Source of the DNA: Rhizomys pruinosus
Lineage: Eukaryota > Chordata > Mammalia > Rodentia > Spalacidae
DNA length: 64,000 nucleotides
Direction of reading: 5' to 3'
Assembly: GCA_009823505.1 (NCBI GenBank)
Contig: VZQC01005761.1
Location: 62,001 to 126,000 of the forward strand
Made by a program: the position numbers and the translations under genes. The notes below the pieces were generated by a model that ran no database searches, was not told where the DNA came from, and saw only the letters and a program-made list of their open reading frames with translations. Positions 33,996 through 44,334 of this stretch are shown piece after piece. Within the stretch, counting starts at the first letter, position 1. Each line of letters starts with the position of its first letter.

Positions 33996-35336
33996 CATTT
34001 CAGCATTTTAAAGTTCATAAGGATAGACCAAAGGTCTGTATAGCTAAAGAATCTTGAGAAAAGTGAACAATGTCGTAGGTATTACCATACCTACTGTCAT
34101 ATTATACAATTGGCCATAGTAATAAACATCATTGGTATTGGTACAGAAACTGATGCATAGGTCAATGGAGTAGAAGTCCAAGATATAAGTCTTTGAAATT
34201 TCAGGCTCTTAACCTTTAGCAAAAGTGTACACAAGAGATGAGGCATCATCTTGAACAAATGGTGATGGGAAATCTGGATGGCTCTATGCAGAATAATGAG
34301 ACTGTGTTGCTAAAAGAAGAAGAAAAAAATACCAGTCTTCTGATCCAGCTGTGAACCCTAGGAACTAGAATAGCAGCTGTAATATGTGTTCACTAATTAA
34401 AAGTGGTACAACTGCCATAGAGACAACCAGTGGCATTCTGATTGGATTTGAATTTCTTCTGCTGAAGAAAATTCATGGGGAACAATGTAAACCTAGTCAA
34501 AAATCTATGATTAGGGAGATACTAAGTCCTAGGAGGGAACATCCTATTTTTTTTTTCAGCTAAATGCACACTGAGTCAAATTTCCCTTCCAATCACTTAT
34601 TATTTATATGCTTAGGCAAATGTGACTTTCTGCCTTAATCAAGAAACTTCTCTTTATAATAAATGACAGTGAATGAAGAGACTATTGGCTGGCCAAGGTG
34701 CTAAGAATAAGGGATATTGAATATTTATCCCTAAATGGGATATTTATATTACCCTCTGTGAGGCTCAGAAAGAGGAAGAGGAGTAGAAAAAAATGAAAAG
34801 CTCAAAAATGGAACAAAGAGATTTAAATACTGTCTTCTAGGAATGAGACAACAACTGCAATAGTAAACTCAGATCATTTGTGGTAGTTTGTATCTATCAA
34901 AGGCCAGTTATCAATGAGGAAGGACTCATGGAGCCTTATCCTTTTATGCTAAACTACTAAGTAATAGTGGCTTTTAAGGAAGGGAGAGTCAGTTTCTTAA
35001 GATGTCTGATAAGTATGTTTGCTCATTGCTGAGAAAATCAGCCTCCATCTAATAATTCTACACCCATCACCACACAGGTAACCCTAGTTAAACACAATGC
35101 ATCTCAAAACTAAACAAAAATAGTAACATGGAAATATGATCTGTAAGGAAGAAGGAATACTAGAGGTGGGGGGATGAGAATTCATTTATACATGTACGTT
35201 GAAGTTCACAAAGAATAAGTATAATTAATAAAAAGATAGAGAAAAGAGATCACCATCATATGTAAAGACCCATCCCTACTGGCTGAGTCAGGAGAGAATC
35301 AGATAATAGATGTCAAAGTGGAAAAAGGAATAGAAG
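33811..35336. repeat. Right arm of large inverted duplication
   Basis: Reverse complement of 30771-32362. Begins in the middle of a B2 (33811-33995, minus) at GGTGCACAA read on the minus strand, so the inner breakpoint is inside the SINE. Contains the L1 piece in plus orientation (33996-34330). The right arm reads cleaner than the left. Its outer end matches the base after the N exactly. Confidence 0.95.
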
Positions 35337-35608
35337 TAAACAAAACACAATAATCAAGAGTCTGCTGCAGAGGTGAAGGAAGAAAACATGACATTACCAA
35401 ACAACTAAAACCTAAGGGAATCTACTGGCCCTAGATCTGCATTAATCAGAGCATGAAGAGAAGTTTCCACATTAAAATGAACTACATAAAACATATGAGA
35501 GTATGAGACTCAGTGTTTATAGTAAATATACAGGTAAATTATAATGGCTTTATGTTAAAACAGTGGCATGAAAATAAAATTTAAATCTTGTGTAAAAACC
35601 ATTCAAAG

Positions 35609-35745
35609 TGCTGGAAAAATAGTTCAGTGCTAAACTGTTTGATTAGTATGTGAGAGGTACTAGGTTCAGTTCCCAGCATCACCAAAGAAGAGGAAGAAGA
35701 AAAAGAAGGAGGAGGAGGAACAAGAAAAACAAGAAAAGAATGAGA
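35609..35745 (+). mobile_element. ID-like SINE with purine-rich tail
   Basis: 'gctggaaaaatagttcagtgctaaac', 'gtatgtgagaggtactaggttcagttcccagcatc' gives ID/BC1-like tRNA-derived boxes, followed by an (AAGAGG)-rich tail. Confidence 0.75.
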
Positions 35746-36499
35746 AGGAAAGCAATTGATTGGAAACTATTTAAAATACCTCTATATATGAATTTATGAA
35801 TAAATATAGAAAATAAAAAGTCATAAAATGTGCCATGGACAGCATAAGCTACAAGGAAGTGTTGAAGATAAATTAGTATTAGCCTAAAATTTAAAAATAG
35901 ATTTTTTAATATATATAAGTGTGTGGAACAAGGAAAGTCGACTCCAGATGCTGTGTGTGCATTCTGAGCAGCTAAGGGCAAAAGTCGGGGAAGGGGACTT
36001 AGGGGCTCCCAAGAGCATTGGGAAGTATAAGAGGTGGTCTGAGGGCATTTGGTTCCTTAGGGACTATATTTTGGTGCTATAGACATCACTCAAGGGCATC
36101 AGGAGACAACAGGGAAAGCCCCCATATTGGCTGAGACATTCTCCTATTGAATCCAGGTACAGACCTTGGCACCTGGCTTTGGAGGATTGACTGGTAGATT
36201 ATGGGTGGTGTACATTGGTCTTATGAGTACATCTCACTGGGTGGGTGATTGGGGGACTCTGGCTGCTTTGCAGCAGAAGTGTTGTGACCTTCCAGCCCAC
36301 GGGACCTGGAGTGGCTGGGACCCTTGGGGGTGTGGGTTTCACAGGCCTGGGGTGTTCTAACCAGCTTAGGTATTGTGTGGCTTAGTCCATTGTGTGAACA
36401 GTTTGCTGGTGAGGGGTGTTGGTGTATACAGAGTCAGGATAGAGTTGAGATTTGGAGCCTGAAGTATCCACACCTGTACATCAATTAAGAAGTCAACAA

Positions 36500-36650
36500 G
36501 CTGGGCGTGGTGGCTCATGCCTTTAATCCTAGCACTCAGGAGGCAGAGGCAGGTGGATCTTTGTGAGTTCAAGGCCAGCCTGGTTAATAGAGTGAGTTCC
36601 AGGACGACTGGGGCTACAGGGAGACCCTGTCTCGAAAAGACAAAAAAAAA
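36500..36650 (+). mobile_element. B1 SINE, full-length, young-looking
   Basis: 'gctgggcgtggtggctcatgcc' through 'agaccctgtctcgaaaagac' and A tail, flanked by AAGAAGTCAACAA duplications at 36487-36499 and 36651-36663. Confidence 0.97.
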
Positions 36651-36719
36651 AAGAAGTCAACAAATACCTGAAGAATATAACCCACATCAGTGTCAGCTCA
36701 ATAAAAACCTAAGCTTCAG

Positions 36720-36913
36720 CCTGGCATGGTGGCACATGCCTTTAGTCCTAGCACTTGGGAGGCAGAGGCAGGCAGATCTTTGTGAGTTCAAGGCCAGCCT
36801 GGTCTACAGAGCGAGTGAGTTCCAGGCTAGCTAGGGCTATAGGGAGACCCTGTCTTGAAAAGACCAAAAAACAAACAAACAAACAAACAAACTAACTAAC
36901 TAACTAACTAACT
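36720..36913 (+). mobile_element. B1 SINE, full-length, with AAAC/AACT tail
   Basis: Complete B1 body; tail expanded into (AAAC)n and (AACT)n. CTAAGCTTCA lies on both sides (36710-36719 and 36913-36922), the target duplication. Confidence 0.96.
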
Positions 36914-36953
36914 AAGCTTCACATTAGAACCACTCCCAACAGAAGCTACCCAA

Positions 36954-38215
36954 ATGCCTAAAGCTCAACAAAAGAAAGACTCAGATGGATTTCCACCAAG
37001 CACTAATATCCCTATTCAAGAACCCTCTAATGAGGACCCCTTGGATATAACTCAGGATACAGAAATTAAGGAGTTGAGGGATTTTAAGGAGCTTATAAGC
37101 AAGGAAGTCCAGGATCTAAAAGAAGACAGAGAAAAATTGGAAGAAGACAATGATAAATTGTGGAATGAAATTACAAAATATTTAGAAACATTGAAGAAAA
37201 TACAAGCTGAAATGAAAAAAGAAATATAACATTCCACAAACAACTTGGAAAGGATAGGAGAAACTCTTAATAGTAAAATGGATGAAGTAGAAAATAGAAT
37301 ATCAAGATTGGAAGGCAATATGGAAAAACTGGATAAATCAAGTAAAGATTCTGAAAAAATTTTAAAAAACACAAGAATGGAATATTCAGGAACCGTGGGA
37401 TAATATGAAAAGACCAATCCTAAGAATTATAGGGATAGAAGAGGAAGAAAACTCACAGGATAACTATATGGTCCAGGTCTTCAACAAAATTTTAGAGGAA
37501 AAAATTCACAAATTAAAGCTTGAGATACCTATACATTTATTAGAAGCACATAGAACACCAAGCAGACAGAACTAGAAAGGTAATTCTCCATCCCATATCA
37601 TAGTAAAAACACTAGATGTTCAAAGCAAAGAAAGGATACTGAGGGCTGAAAAAGAAAAACAAGTTACCTACAAAGGAAAACCTATCAGAATTACAGCTGA
37701 TTTCTCAATGCAGATGATGAAAGCCAGAAAAGCCTGGTCTAAAATATTCCTGGTTCTAAAAGACTATAGATGCCAACCCAGAGTACTTTATCCAGCAAAA
37801 ATGTGTATTATAAATGAATAAGAAAGGAAAATATTCCATGATATAAAGAATTCCTCTTGGGGCTGGAGAGATGGCACAGTGATGACTAAGAGAGTACTGC
37901 TCTTGCAGAGGACCTGGGTTTGATTCCCAGCACCCACATGGTAGATAAAAACCATCTTAGACCAGGTGTGTTGGTGCATGCACTTGGGAGGCAGAGACAG
38001 GCAGATCTCTGTGAGTTCAAGGCCAGCCTGGTCTGTATAGTGAGCTAGGACTAAAGGGAGATGCTGTCTCAAAAAGACCAAAAAAAAAAAAAAAAATTCC
38101 TCTCCAATAAACCATACCTACAATACAAAGAGTGGAGGGCAGGGATGACTATAACCAATCAACACCAGAAAACAAATGATACTACCACTATGGAAATAAA
38201 AACCTGGGATAAGGA
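36954..38215 (+). pseudogene. L1 ORF1 (ORF1p, nucleic-acid chaperone), defective
   Basis: ORF1p is the L1 coat protein: N-terminal coiled coil, RRM and C-terminal domain that bind L1 RNA in the RNP. Here the start (MPKAQQKKD) at 36954 opens 91 codons to an in-frame TAA at 37227-37229; the same frame continues with coiled-coil sequence (ERIGETLNSKMDEVENRIS, RLEGNMEKLDK). The RRM (KNYRDRRG, about 37415-37435) and CTD (RILRAEKEK, YKGKPIRITADFS, KARKAW, LKDYRCQPRVLYPAK; 37635-37800) follow in other frames after indels. The end (KNS-P.. LQYKEWRAG, 37840-38215) is split by a SINE. It is non-functional. Confidence 0.92.
37859..38092 (+). mobile_element. Composite B2-B1 SINE with one target duplication
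   Basis: A B2 head to 'cccacatggtagataaaaaccatctta' (about 37860-37953) runs directly into a nearly complete B1 ('gaccaggtgtgttggtgc' to 'ctgtctcaaaaagacc' and A17). AATTCCTCT occurs only at the two outer ends (37850-37858, 38093-38101). This suggests one insertion of a chimeric SINE, although a B1 inserted into a B2 with later deletion is possible. It interrupts ORF1. Confidence 0.85.
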
Positions 38216-38944
38216 TGTAGCCTAGGTTTATTTCTGGAATATCTGCAAAGATTTGGTTGGCTGGAGCCAACCCTGGGACTTGTAGGGTCACATTAAAATT
38301 TTTATTTTATGGTGATGTGTTTGTGGGAACTACGCTGTTTGGCTGGATGGTCATAAGTATTGCGAAGTTTAGTGGAAAATAAGACATATGTACTGGATTG
38401 ACATGGTTAAATGTTTCTAGAGTCGAATGGTGTAACATTAAAGCCAGTTTACTAATGGTCTAAACGGGATTATAATCACACAGGGTTGTGGTTGGTTTTT
38501 GATCCATTCCTGGCTTGTACTAGATTTAAAATTGTAGTTTCAGATTAAAGGTGTTACCTTTGAGTACTGAAAGGTATTTTTTGGTTTCTGTTTATTATGC
38601 AAGTGTTACTTTTGATATCTATTCTGCCCTTTTCAAGATAATTTGACTCAAGAAAAGGTAAGTTTACTTCCCAGAACTAGTGGCATGCACTCCAGAGGGA
38701 GACAGTTTGGATAGACTTAGTAAATTTTTTCAGCTTAATTCTGGTCAACAAGTATGTTCCCTATTATTGGAAAACTATAAGCCAGGATATGGGGTTTGGG
38801 AAAGTAAAGAGACTACTTATGTTTATAGTAAATCATTTATATTTAATATATGCCTAAAATTGTTTAAATTTCTCTTATTGGCTTTGCCTGCTTATCCTGT
38901 GGTATTAAATTTCTTCTAGTCAGTGTTTATACAAGGCTACTTAG

Positions 38945-39580
38945 GGTTTTCTTCAAGCTTTATCTAAATATGATACAGTAATTAAAAGTACCAGATTCTT
39001 GTAACAACATTTTTGATGCTTAAGGCCCATACCTAAGGCCCATACCAATTTGGCTAAGGGATTTAAGGGACAATTTTGTTTCTTACTTTCTGAAGTCAAT
39101 TCTTCCCAGGGGATTTTGTATGTGTGCATCTCTTAAAATTGTCTGCAATTATGGGTCACCAGGATTCCTGTGCAGGGAGGTATTGGAGATCCACCAACAG
39201 AAACCCAGCCAGTGTCCATAAAGCCAGTGTCTATGAAGAGGAAGCTCAATATAGAGGAAAGTTGCCTTGTGATCCAAAGGGAAGTATGGTCTAGCAAGAC
39301 CTGAGCTTGTCCTCAGTAGATGGGACTGGTTATGAATGGCTAGTAGGAGGCAGGCACTCCCCCAATGCCCTGAAAACCCGAATGCCCCCTGAAGACCAGA
39401 ACCTCAAATGACCTTGAGAATTAATCTGGGTTAATTGTGTGTACTTAAGCACCTCAAAAGAAAGTATAACCAAAAGATAAATAGTCAATATATTTCTTGT
39501 AAAGCCTGAAAAATTGTGCCTCCACATATTGTGTGTAAAGTTTTAGGAAATAATGTTAAACAGGTATAAAAAACCTTATA
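38945..39580 (+). mobile_element. Unclassified repeat 'X', plus-strand copy
   Basis: Collinear with the reverse complement of 23744-24470. Lies within the tail of the candidate half-L1. No domain was recognised in any frame. Confidence 0.6.
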
Positions 39581-40470
39581 TCTTGGCTTTGATTAACAGA
39601 GTATGGTCATCTGCAGCCAAAGGACAGGTCCACACCTGTTGTCAAATAATGCTCAATAATAAAATTTCCCCTTTTTTTCTATCAACTACCTAAATGGAAA
39701 CACATATCCTGACTATTAAAAATGCCTGAAAAGCAGAACTTGAGTCCAGACATCATGACCAAATGAACAGAAGAAGAAACCTAATAAATGACACTTTGAA
39801 ACCCCTGGTCAAGAAATTCTAATGGACTTTACAGTTGGACATTGGAATTCATCCTGTTCTTACTTCTCCTGGTCCCCTGCCTAGATCATGTACCTAACCT
39901 TCATTTACCTGCCTTCATTTCACTTTCATGGGCATCAGTCAACTATTTCTTTTCCTCTATAATTATGCTTGGGGGTCTTTTAGATTGACTTTCTGAATGT
40001 AGGATACCCCAATTGCCATGGAAGAAGTCAGAGTATTTGGCATCCAGATTCCCTTCTGATGATTGTGATGACACTTTTCAGAGGGTAACATAACTAAAGA
40101 AGAGCTAGAAATTGATTAGGCAGTTTAGGGATGAGACCCACCAAATTAACCAGACTTTTTCTCAGCTGAGAACTCAAGGCTTTCTGGACTAGCCAGTTAA
40201 CACATATCCTTCTGGTAAACACATATCCGTCTGGTAGTCCTGAAAGAGCAGGAAAAAAAAAAGAAAGAAAAGAAAGAGAGAATGAGAAATAAAGAAGTAC
40301 ATATCAAGCCCTGCAGATCGATTCTTTATTTCACCAGAATAAGAAATGAAAATTCCTCCCCCTCTTTTTTATTTTTGTACTTGTTGCTTTGTTTTGTTAT
40401 TGTCATTTTGTATTGTTTCTCTTTTCCTGTGAAAATAAAAATAAAATAAAATTAAATTAAAAAATAAAAA

Positions 40471-41050
40471 TATCAAGTTGTACTACTAAAATATTCCATA
40501 AATTGCAAAACAAATCAGCAAGATTGGAAGAAAACAGTAAATGAAATGTAATCAATAAAAATTAACATATTGCAAATAGTAACTCCTTTCATCTTCAGTT
40601 AAGTAACTCTAAATCATTTACATTCTCTAATTAAAAGCTGACAGGCTGCCACAGTATTTTTTCCAACAATATTCTGCCTATTAAAGTTAGCTTAATCCTT
40701 AATAACATGGAGTTAAAGATGGAAAACCATATCTAAAGTATTGTTCACTTACCATTGCAGCCAAAATATCAGTCATAATAGAATTTTGGTTAATATAGTC
40801 AGAAGAGACAAATTGTCCATCTGTATGCAAAGGTCAATCTGTTGAAAGGGTATATACCTATAAATACATATATTATATATCGAACACTGGACTACCTATG
40901 TAGACAATGAGAAACAGATACCACTACAGTGAGATGACAAATATTAGTATCTCCACATTCAATACCAGGTTGAAAAAATCAATAGGAAAGCAAAGGACTC
41001 AAATTAAAGTACATATCAAAAGTTCCTATGTGGAGAATATTCCACATAAG
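40471..41050. other. Unique AT-rich sequence, nothing recognised
   Basis: Short frames only and no repeat landmark. Confidence 0.45.
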
Positions 41051-41059
41051 TATATGTGT

Positions 41060-41446
41060 GGCCCCCCAGGCCCAGTCCTTGGCTCCCAGGAGCAGTGAGC
41101 TGCAAGGAAAAGCTGCTAGAGAAGGCAGCATGGGAGGAACTCTTTTGGACTGAGTTCCCTGGAAAGGCTCAGGCTGCTGAGCCTTTGGTTACCATGAAGG
41201 ATTTCTTCAGGCACACATCATGCAGGTTCTCTTAGTAAAGGCTTCTTTATTATAAGGTAAAGGCATGAGAGGGATTGAGAGATAGAGAGATAGAGTGGTA
41301 TATGATGGCTACATAGATGATGGCTAGCATGATGATGGGTAGTTCATGATGGCTGTTCTTGATGGCTGTTCCCCCTTTTCTTTGTAATATATATATATAT
41401 ATATATAATATATATTTAATATAATATATGATATGTATATTAAGAG

Positions 41447-41487
<41 letters not shown>

Positions 41488-41830
41488 TGAGTCAAAGCCT
41501 AGGAAAACTAGAGTATGTAGAATGTGCTTACATCAAAGAATTGAGGGGATTATCACTGAGAGGGTCTAAAATCACTTAACAATTTCATGTGAAAAGGTTA
41601 AAAGCAAAAAAAAAAAAATTGCATGTGAAAAGGTTAAAAGCAAACAGAACAATCTTGACACTAAAGTTTGACAGGTGGAGGCCTCCCAGGATGCTTTATC
41701 CACACATCAAAGGAATTCTAAGACAAGCAGATCACCCACCTGGTGTTCCACAAAACAGGGATGTTAATGAGCCCTAATTTAGATGCCCCTGGCCCTGTCT
41801 GGGCAGGGCCACAAGCCTGAATATCCCATC
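41060..41830 (-). mobile_element. Possible antisense LTR with inner microsatellites
   Basis: GC-rich end ('aggcccagtccttggctcccagg', 'gagaaggcagc'), an antisense AATAAA-like 'tttatta' near 41250, and a GC-rich opposite end ('ggccctgtctgggcagggcc', a short palindrome at 41790-41809). A 22-bp motif (CATGTGAAAAGGTTAAAAGC) is duplicated at 41586 and 41623. No termini or target duplications identified. Contains (TA)n 41390-41425 and (GA)n 41453-41484. Confidence 0.3.
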
Positions 41831-42051
41831 CTGGACTACACCAAGTATAGAAGAATAAATGTTCTTCTAAACTCTCATAGAGTACTCTCCATTAGACATC
41901 AAATGATGTTTTCAAAAACAAATTGGGTTAAATATTAGAAGACTGAAATTATCTTATCTAAAGCACCTTTCTGATATCAGTGTTATTAAAATATAAATAG
42001 AGGAAGGATCTTATATTTTGGAAGAAATCATATCAGAACCAAATATATGTT

Positions 42052-42195
42052 GATAACATGACATGATGGGCACACTTATAATCCCAGCCCTGAAGAAGCC
42101 CAGATAGGAGAGTTTTGAATACAATGTTAGCCTGGACTACTTAATATAACCTTATTTCGATCTCAAATATACTTCAAAACAAATAAAAATGAAAA
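42052..42195 (+). mobile_element. Old B1 SINE
   Basis: 'catgatgggcacacttataatcccagccctgaag', 'tagcctggactac', 'cttatttcgatctcaaa' : diverged B1. Confidence 0.75.
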
Positions 42196-42932
42196 TTCAG
42201 CAACCCAGAAGCATATGGTGCAGCAAAAGCAGTTCTAAATAGAGAATTTTAAATGCAAAGAGTTAATTTCTCAAAAAACCTGATTTTAAAATTTAAGGCA
42301 ACAAAAAAAATGGGAAGACTAGGGGCAAAATCATTAGAAGAAAGGAAATAATATTGTGAATAGTAGAAATTAATGAATGTGAAAATGTTGCTATAAAATA
42401 TCAATAAACAATTATAGTACTTTTTAAAAGATCAACAATTTGAATGAACTTGTCACTAAATTAATAAAAAAGACCACAAATAAAGATATAAATTTAAAAA
42501 GCAATAACTGGAGTCATAGGTAAACAATAGACTATAAGAGATTCTCACACACATTTTTATTAACAAAATGAACAACATAAAGTAAAAAAGGTAATTTACT
42601 TAATTTATTTGAAATATACAACTTACCATTTGATTACATTAGGCTTGACTTGGATGATCTACAAGATCTTATCACATGATCCTTAACTTATTATTTTAAA
42701 AACATCTTTCACCCAATAAGGCCATATTCATGGGTGGTGGTGAACAGGATTTGTGTTTATCATTTTGTGTGATACCATTCAATCCAACATTGATTTCCAT
42801 GTTTTTATAATTATAATTTTATTTTCTTCCTTTTACTCTAACAGAACCTCCATACAGTGTAGACAACATTGTGGAATAGACTTCCTGATTTTGGTCTGAA
42901 GTTTACAATTTGGTTTTAAATTTATTATGTTT

Positions 42933-43142
42933 ATGAGTTATTTTTATTGCATGTGTATTGCCTACATGTATGTAACTTCACCTGTGTTGTACAATGCCTA
43001 TGTAGGGCAGAAGAGGGTGTCAGGTCCCCTGAAATTAAAGTTATGGAATGCTGTGAGCACCCATGTGAGTTCTGGGTATCAAAACCAGGCCCTCTGCAGG
43101 AATAGCTTGTTCTCTTAACTGCTTGGTCATAACTACAGACCC
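42933..43142 (-). mobile_element. B2/B3 SINE, diverged
   Basis: Antisense B2 between AAATTTATTATGTTT (42918-42932) and AAATTTATTATATTT (43143-43157), a 15-bp target duplication with one mismatch. Confidence 0.93.
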
Positions 43143-43159
43143 AAATTTATTATATTTTA

Positions 43160-43995
43160 ACTTAATGCTTAAATGTATTTGTGTGTGTATATGTGTACAG
43201 ATACTCACAAATTCCAGAAGGACATTGGCTCCTCTAGAGCTAGAGTTATATTAAGTTCTTAATTGTGTGTGTACGAGTGTTTGTCCACACTTATGAAAGT
43301 GCATCTGTATAAAAAAAATGAAATATACAACTTCCCAAGACTGATCATAAAATTTTGGAAAAATAATAAACAGCACCATTATGAGTAAGAAAAACAACAA
43401 AAAAATTGCAAAATAAATTTAAGAAGACTCAAGTTCTATGTGCTGAAAATTAGAAGAGACTGAAGAAAAAAAACATAACATTTTTAATTGATAACCCATG
43501 TACACGGATGAAAAGAATGGATAGCATGAGCATCTCAATGCTTCTCAAGCGGTATATGGACTAAATACAATACTTAGGAAAATTACAAGGACACTTTTCA
43601 CAAAGTAAGAAGAAATCATCCCAAAGCTGATATTCTTCCAAATTAGACCAAACTATCAAAAAAGCTTTTAATAAAAGAAAACAAAACCAGTGCCCTCACA
43701 TTCCCTGATCCCTAGCACAAGAGTAAGGAAAGAATATAGGAGTGAGGGAACGTTTTAAAGTAATGTGACTCAAAAACACCCCTCCGCCCCCCCAAAAAAA
43801 CTAATGTGTCTTTCCTCTGACATAGATATACCAAACCTGTAACCCACAGACTTCCTGTGTCCGGAGATACCTACAGATGAAACCAACATGCCTTTACATG
43901 ACAGTGTCGTGTCCCAGGCTCAAAAGACTGGATATCTCTGTTTTAATACCTCAAATACAAAAGGAGTATAAAAAGTCAATATTAAAATGTCTAAT
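43160..43995. other. Unique sequence, nothing recognised
   Basis: No repeat landmark. 43340-43700 is A-rich and could be a very old LINE remnant, but nothing diagnostic is visible. Confidence 0.4.
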
Positions 43996-44009
43996 AATAC
44001 AGTCTCAAA

Positions 44010-44281
44010 CTTGGCTTTGGGAGGTGGCCAGGTTGGTAAGTACTTGTATTGCAAACATGAAGAAGACCAAAATCAATCCCCAGAACATGCAAAAAGACCT
44101 GGGGATGGTGGCATAAGCTTTAATCCCAGTACTTGGGAGAAAGAAATGGATGATAGACATCTGGGGTTCACTGGCCAGCCAGCCAAGCCTACCTGGAAAG
44201 CTCCAATCCAATTAGGACAGAGCTTAATGTCTCCTGGGCTTTATGTGCACATGCACATAATTGTAGCCACAGACACATGGA

Positions 44282-44285
<4 letters not shown>
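44010..44285 (+). mobile_element. B4-like SINE (tRNA-derived head plus B1-like body)
   Basis: A tRNA-derived head ('gtaagtacttgtattgcaaac', 'aaaatcaatccccagaac') precedes a B1-like part ('ggggatggtggcataagctttaatcccagtacttggga'), the arrangement of the B4 family. Ends in a (GA)n tail. Confidence 0.65.

Positions 44286-44331
<46 letters not shown>
44286..44331. repeat. (GA)n microsatellite
   Basis: About 23 GA units following the B4-like SINE. Confidence 0.97.
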
Positions 44332-44333
<2 letters not shown>

Positions 44334-44334
44334 C

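Larger units (their letters stand above)
35930..40470 (+). mobile_element. L1-derived element with 5' UTR and ORF1 but no ORF2 (candidate HAL1)
   Basis: In order: GC-rich L1-like 5' UTR (35930-36490, 36660-36715), ORF1 (36954-38215), then about 2.2 kb lacking any L1 endonuclease or RT motif, ending in an A-rich 3' end (40425-40470). Half-L1 (HAL1) retrotransposons of mammals have exactly this ORF1-only layout. The tail 38945-39580 matches repeat X at 23744-24470, so an alternative is an L1 whose 3' part was replaced by another repeat. Confidence 0.5.

Noticed and set aside
36366..36572. Plus- and minus-strand frames near 36.4-36.8 kb
   Set aside because: Derived from the two B1 insertions in the L1 5' UTR.
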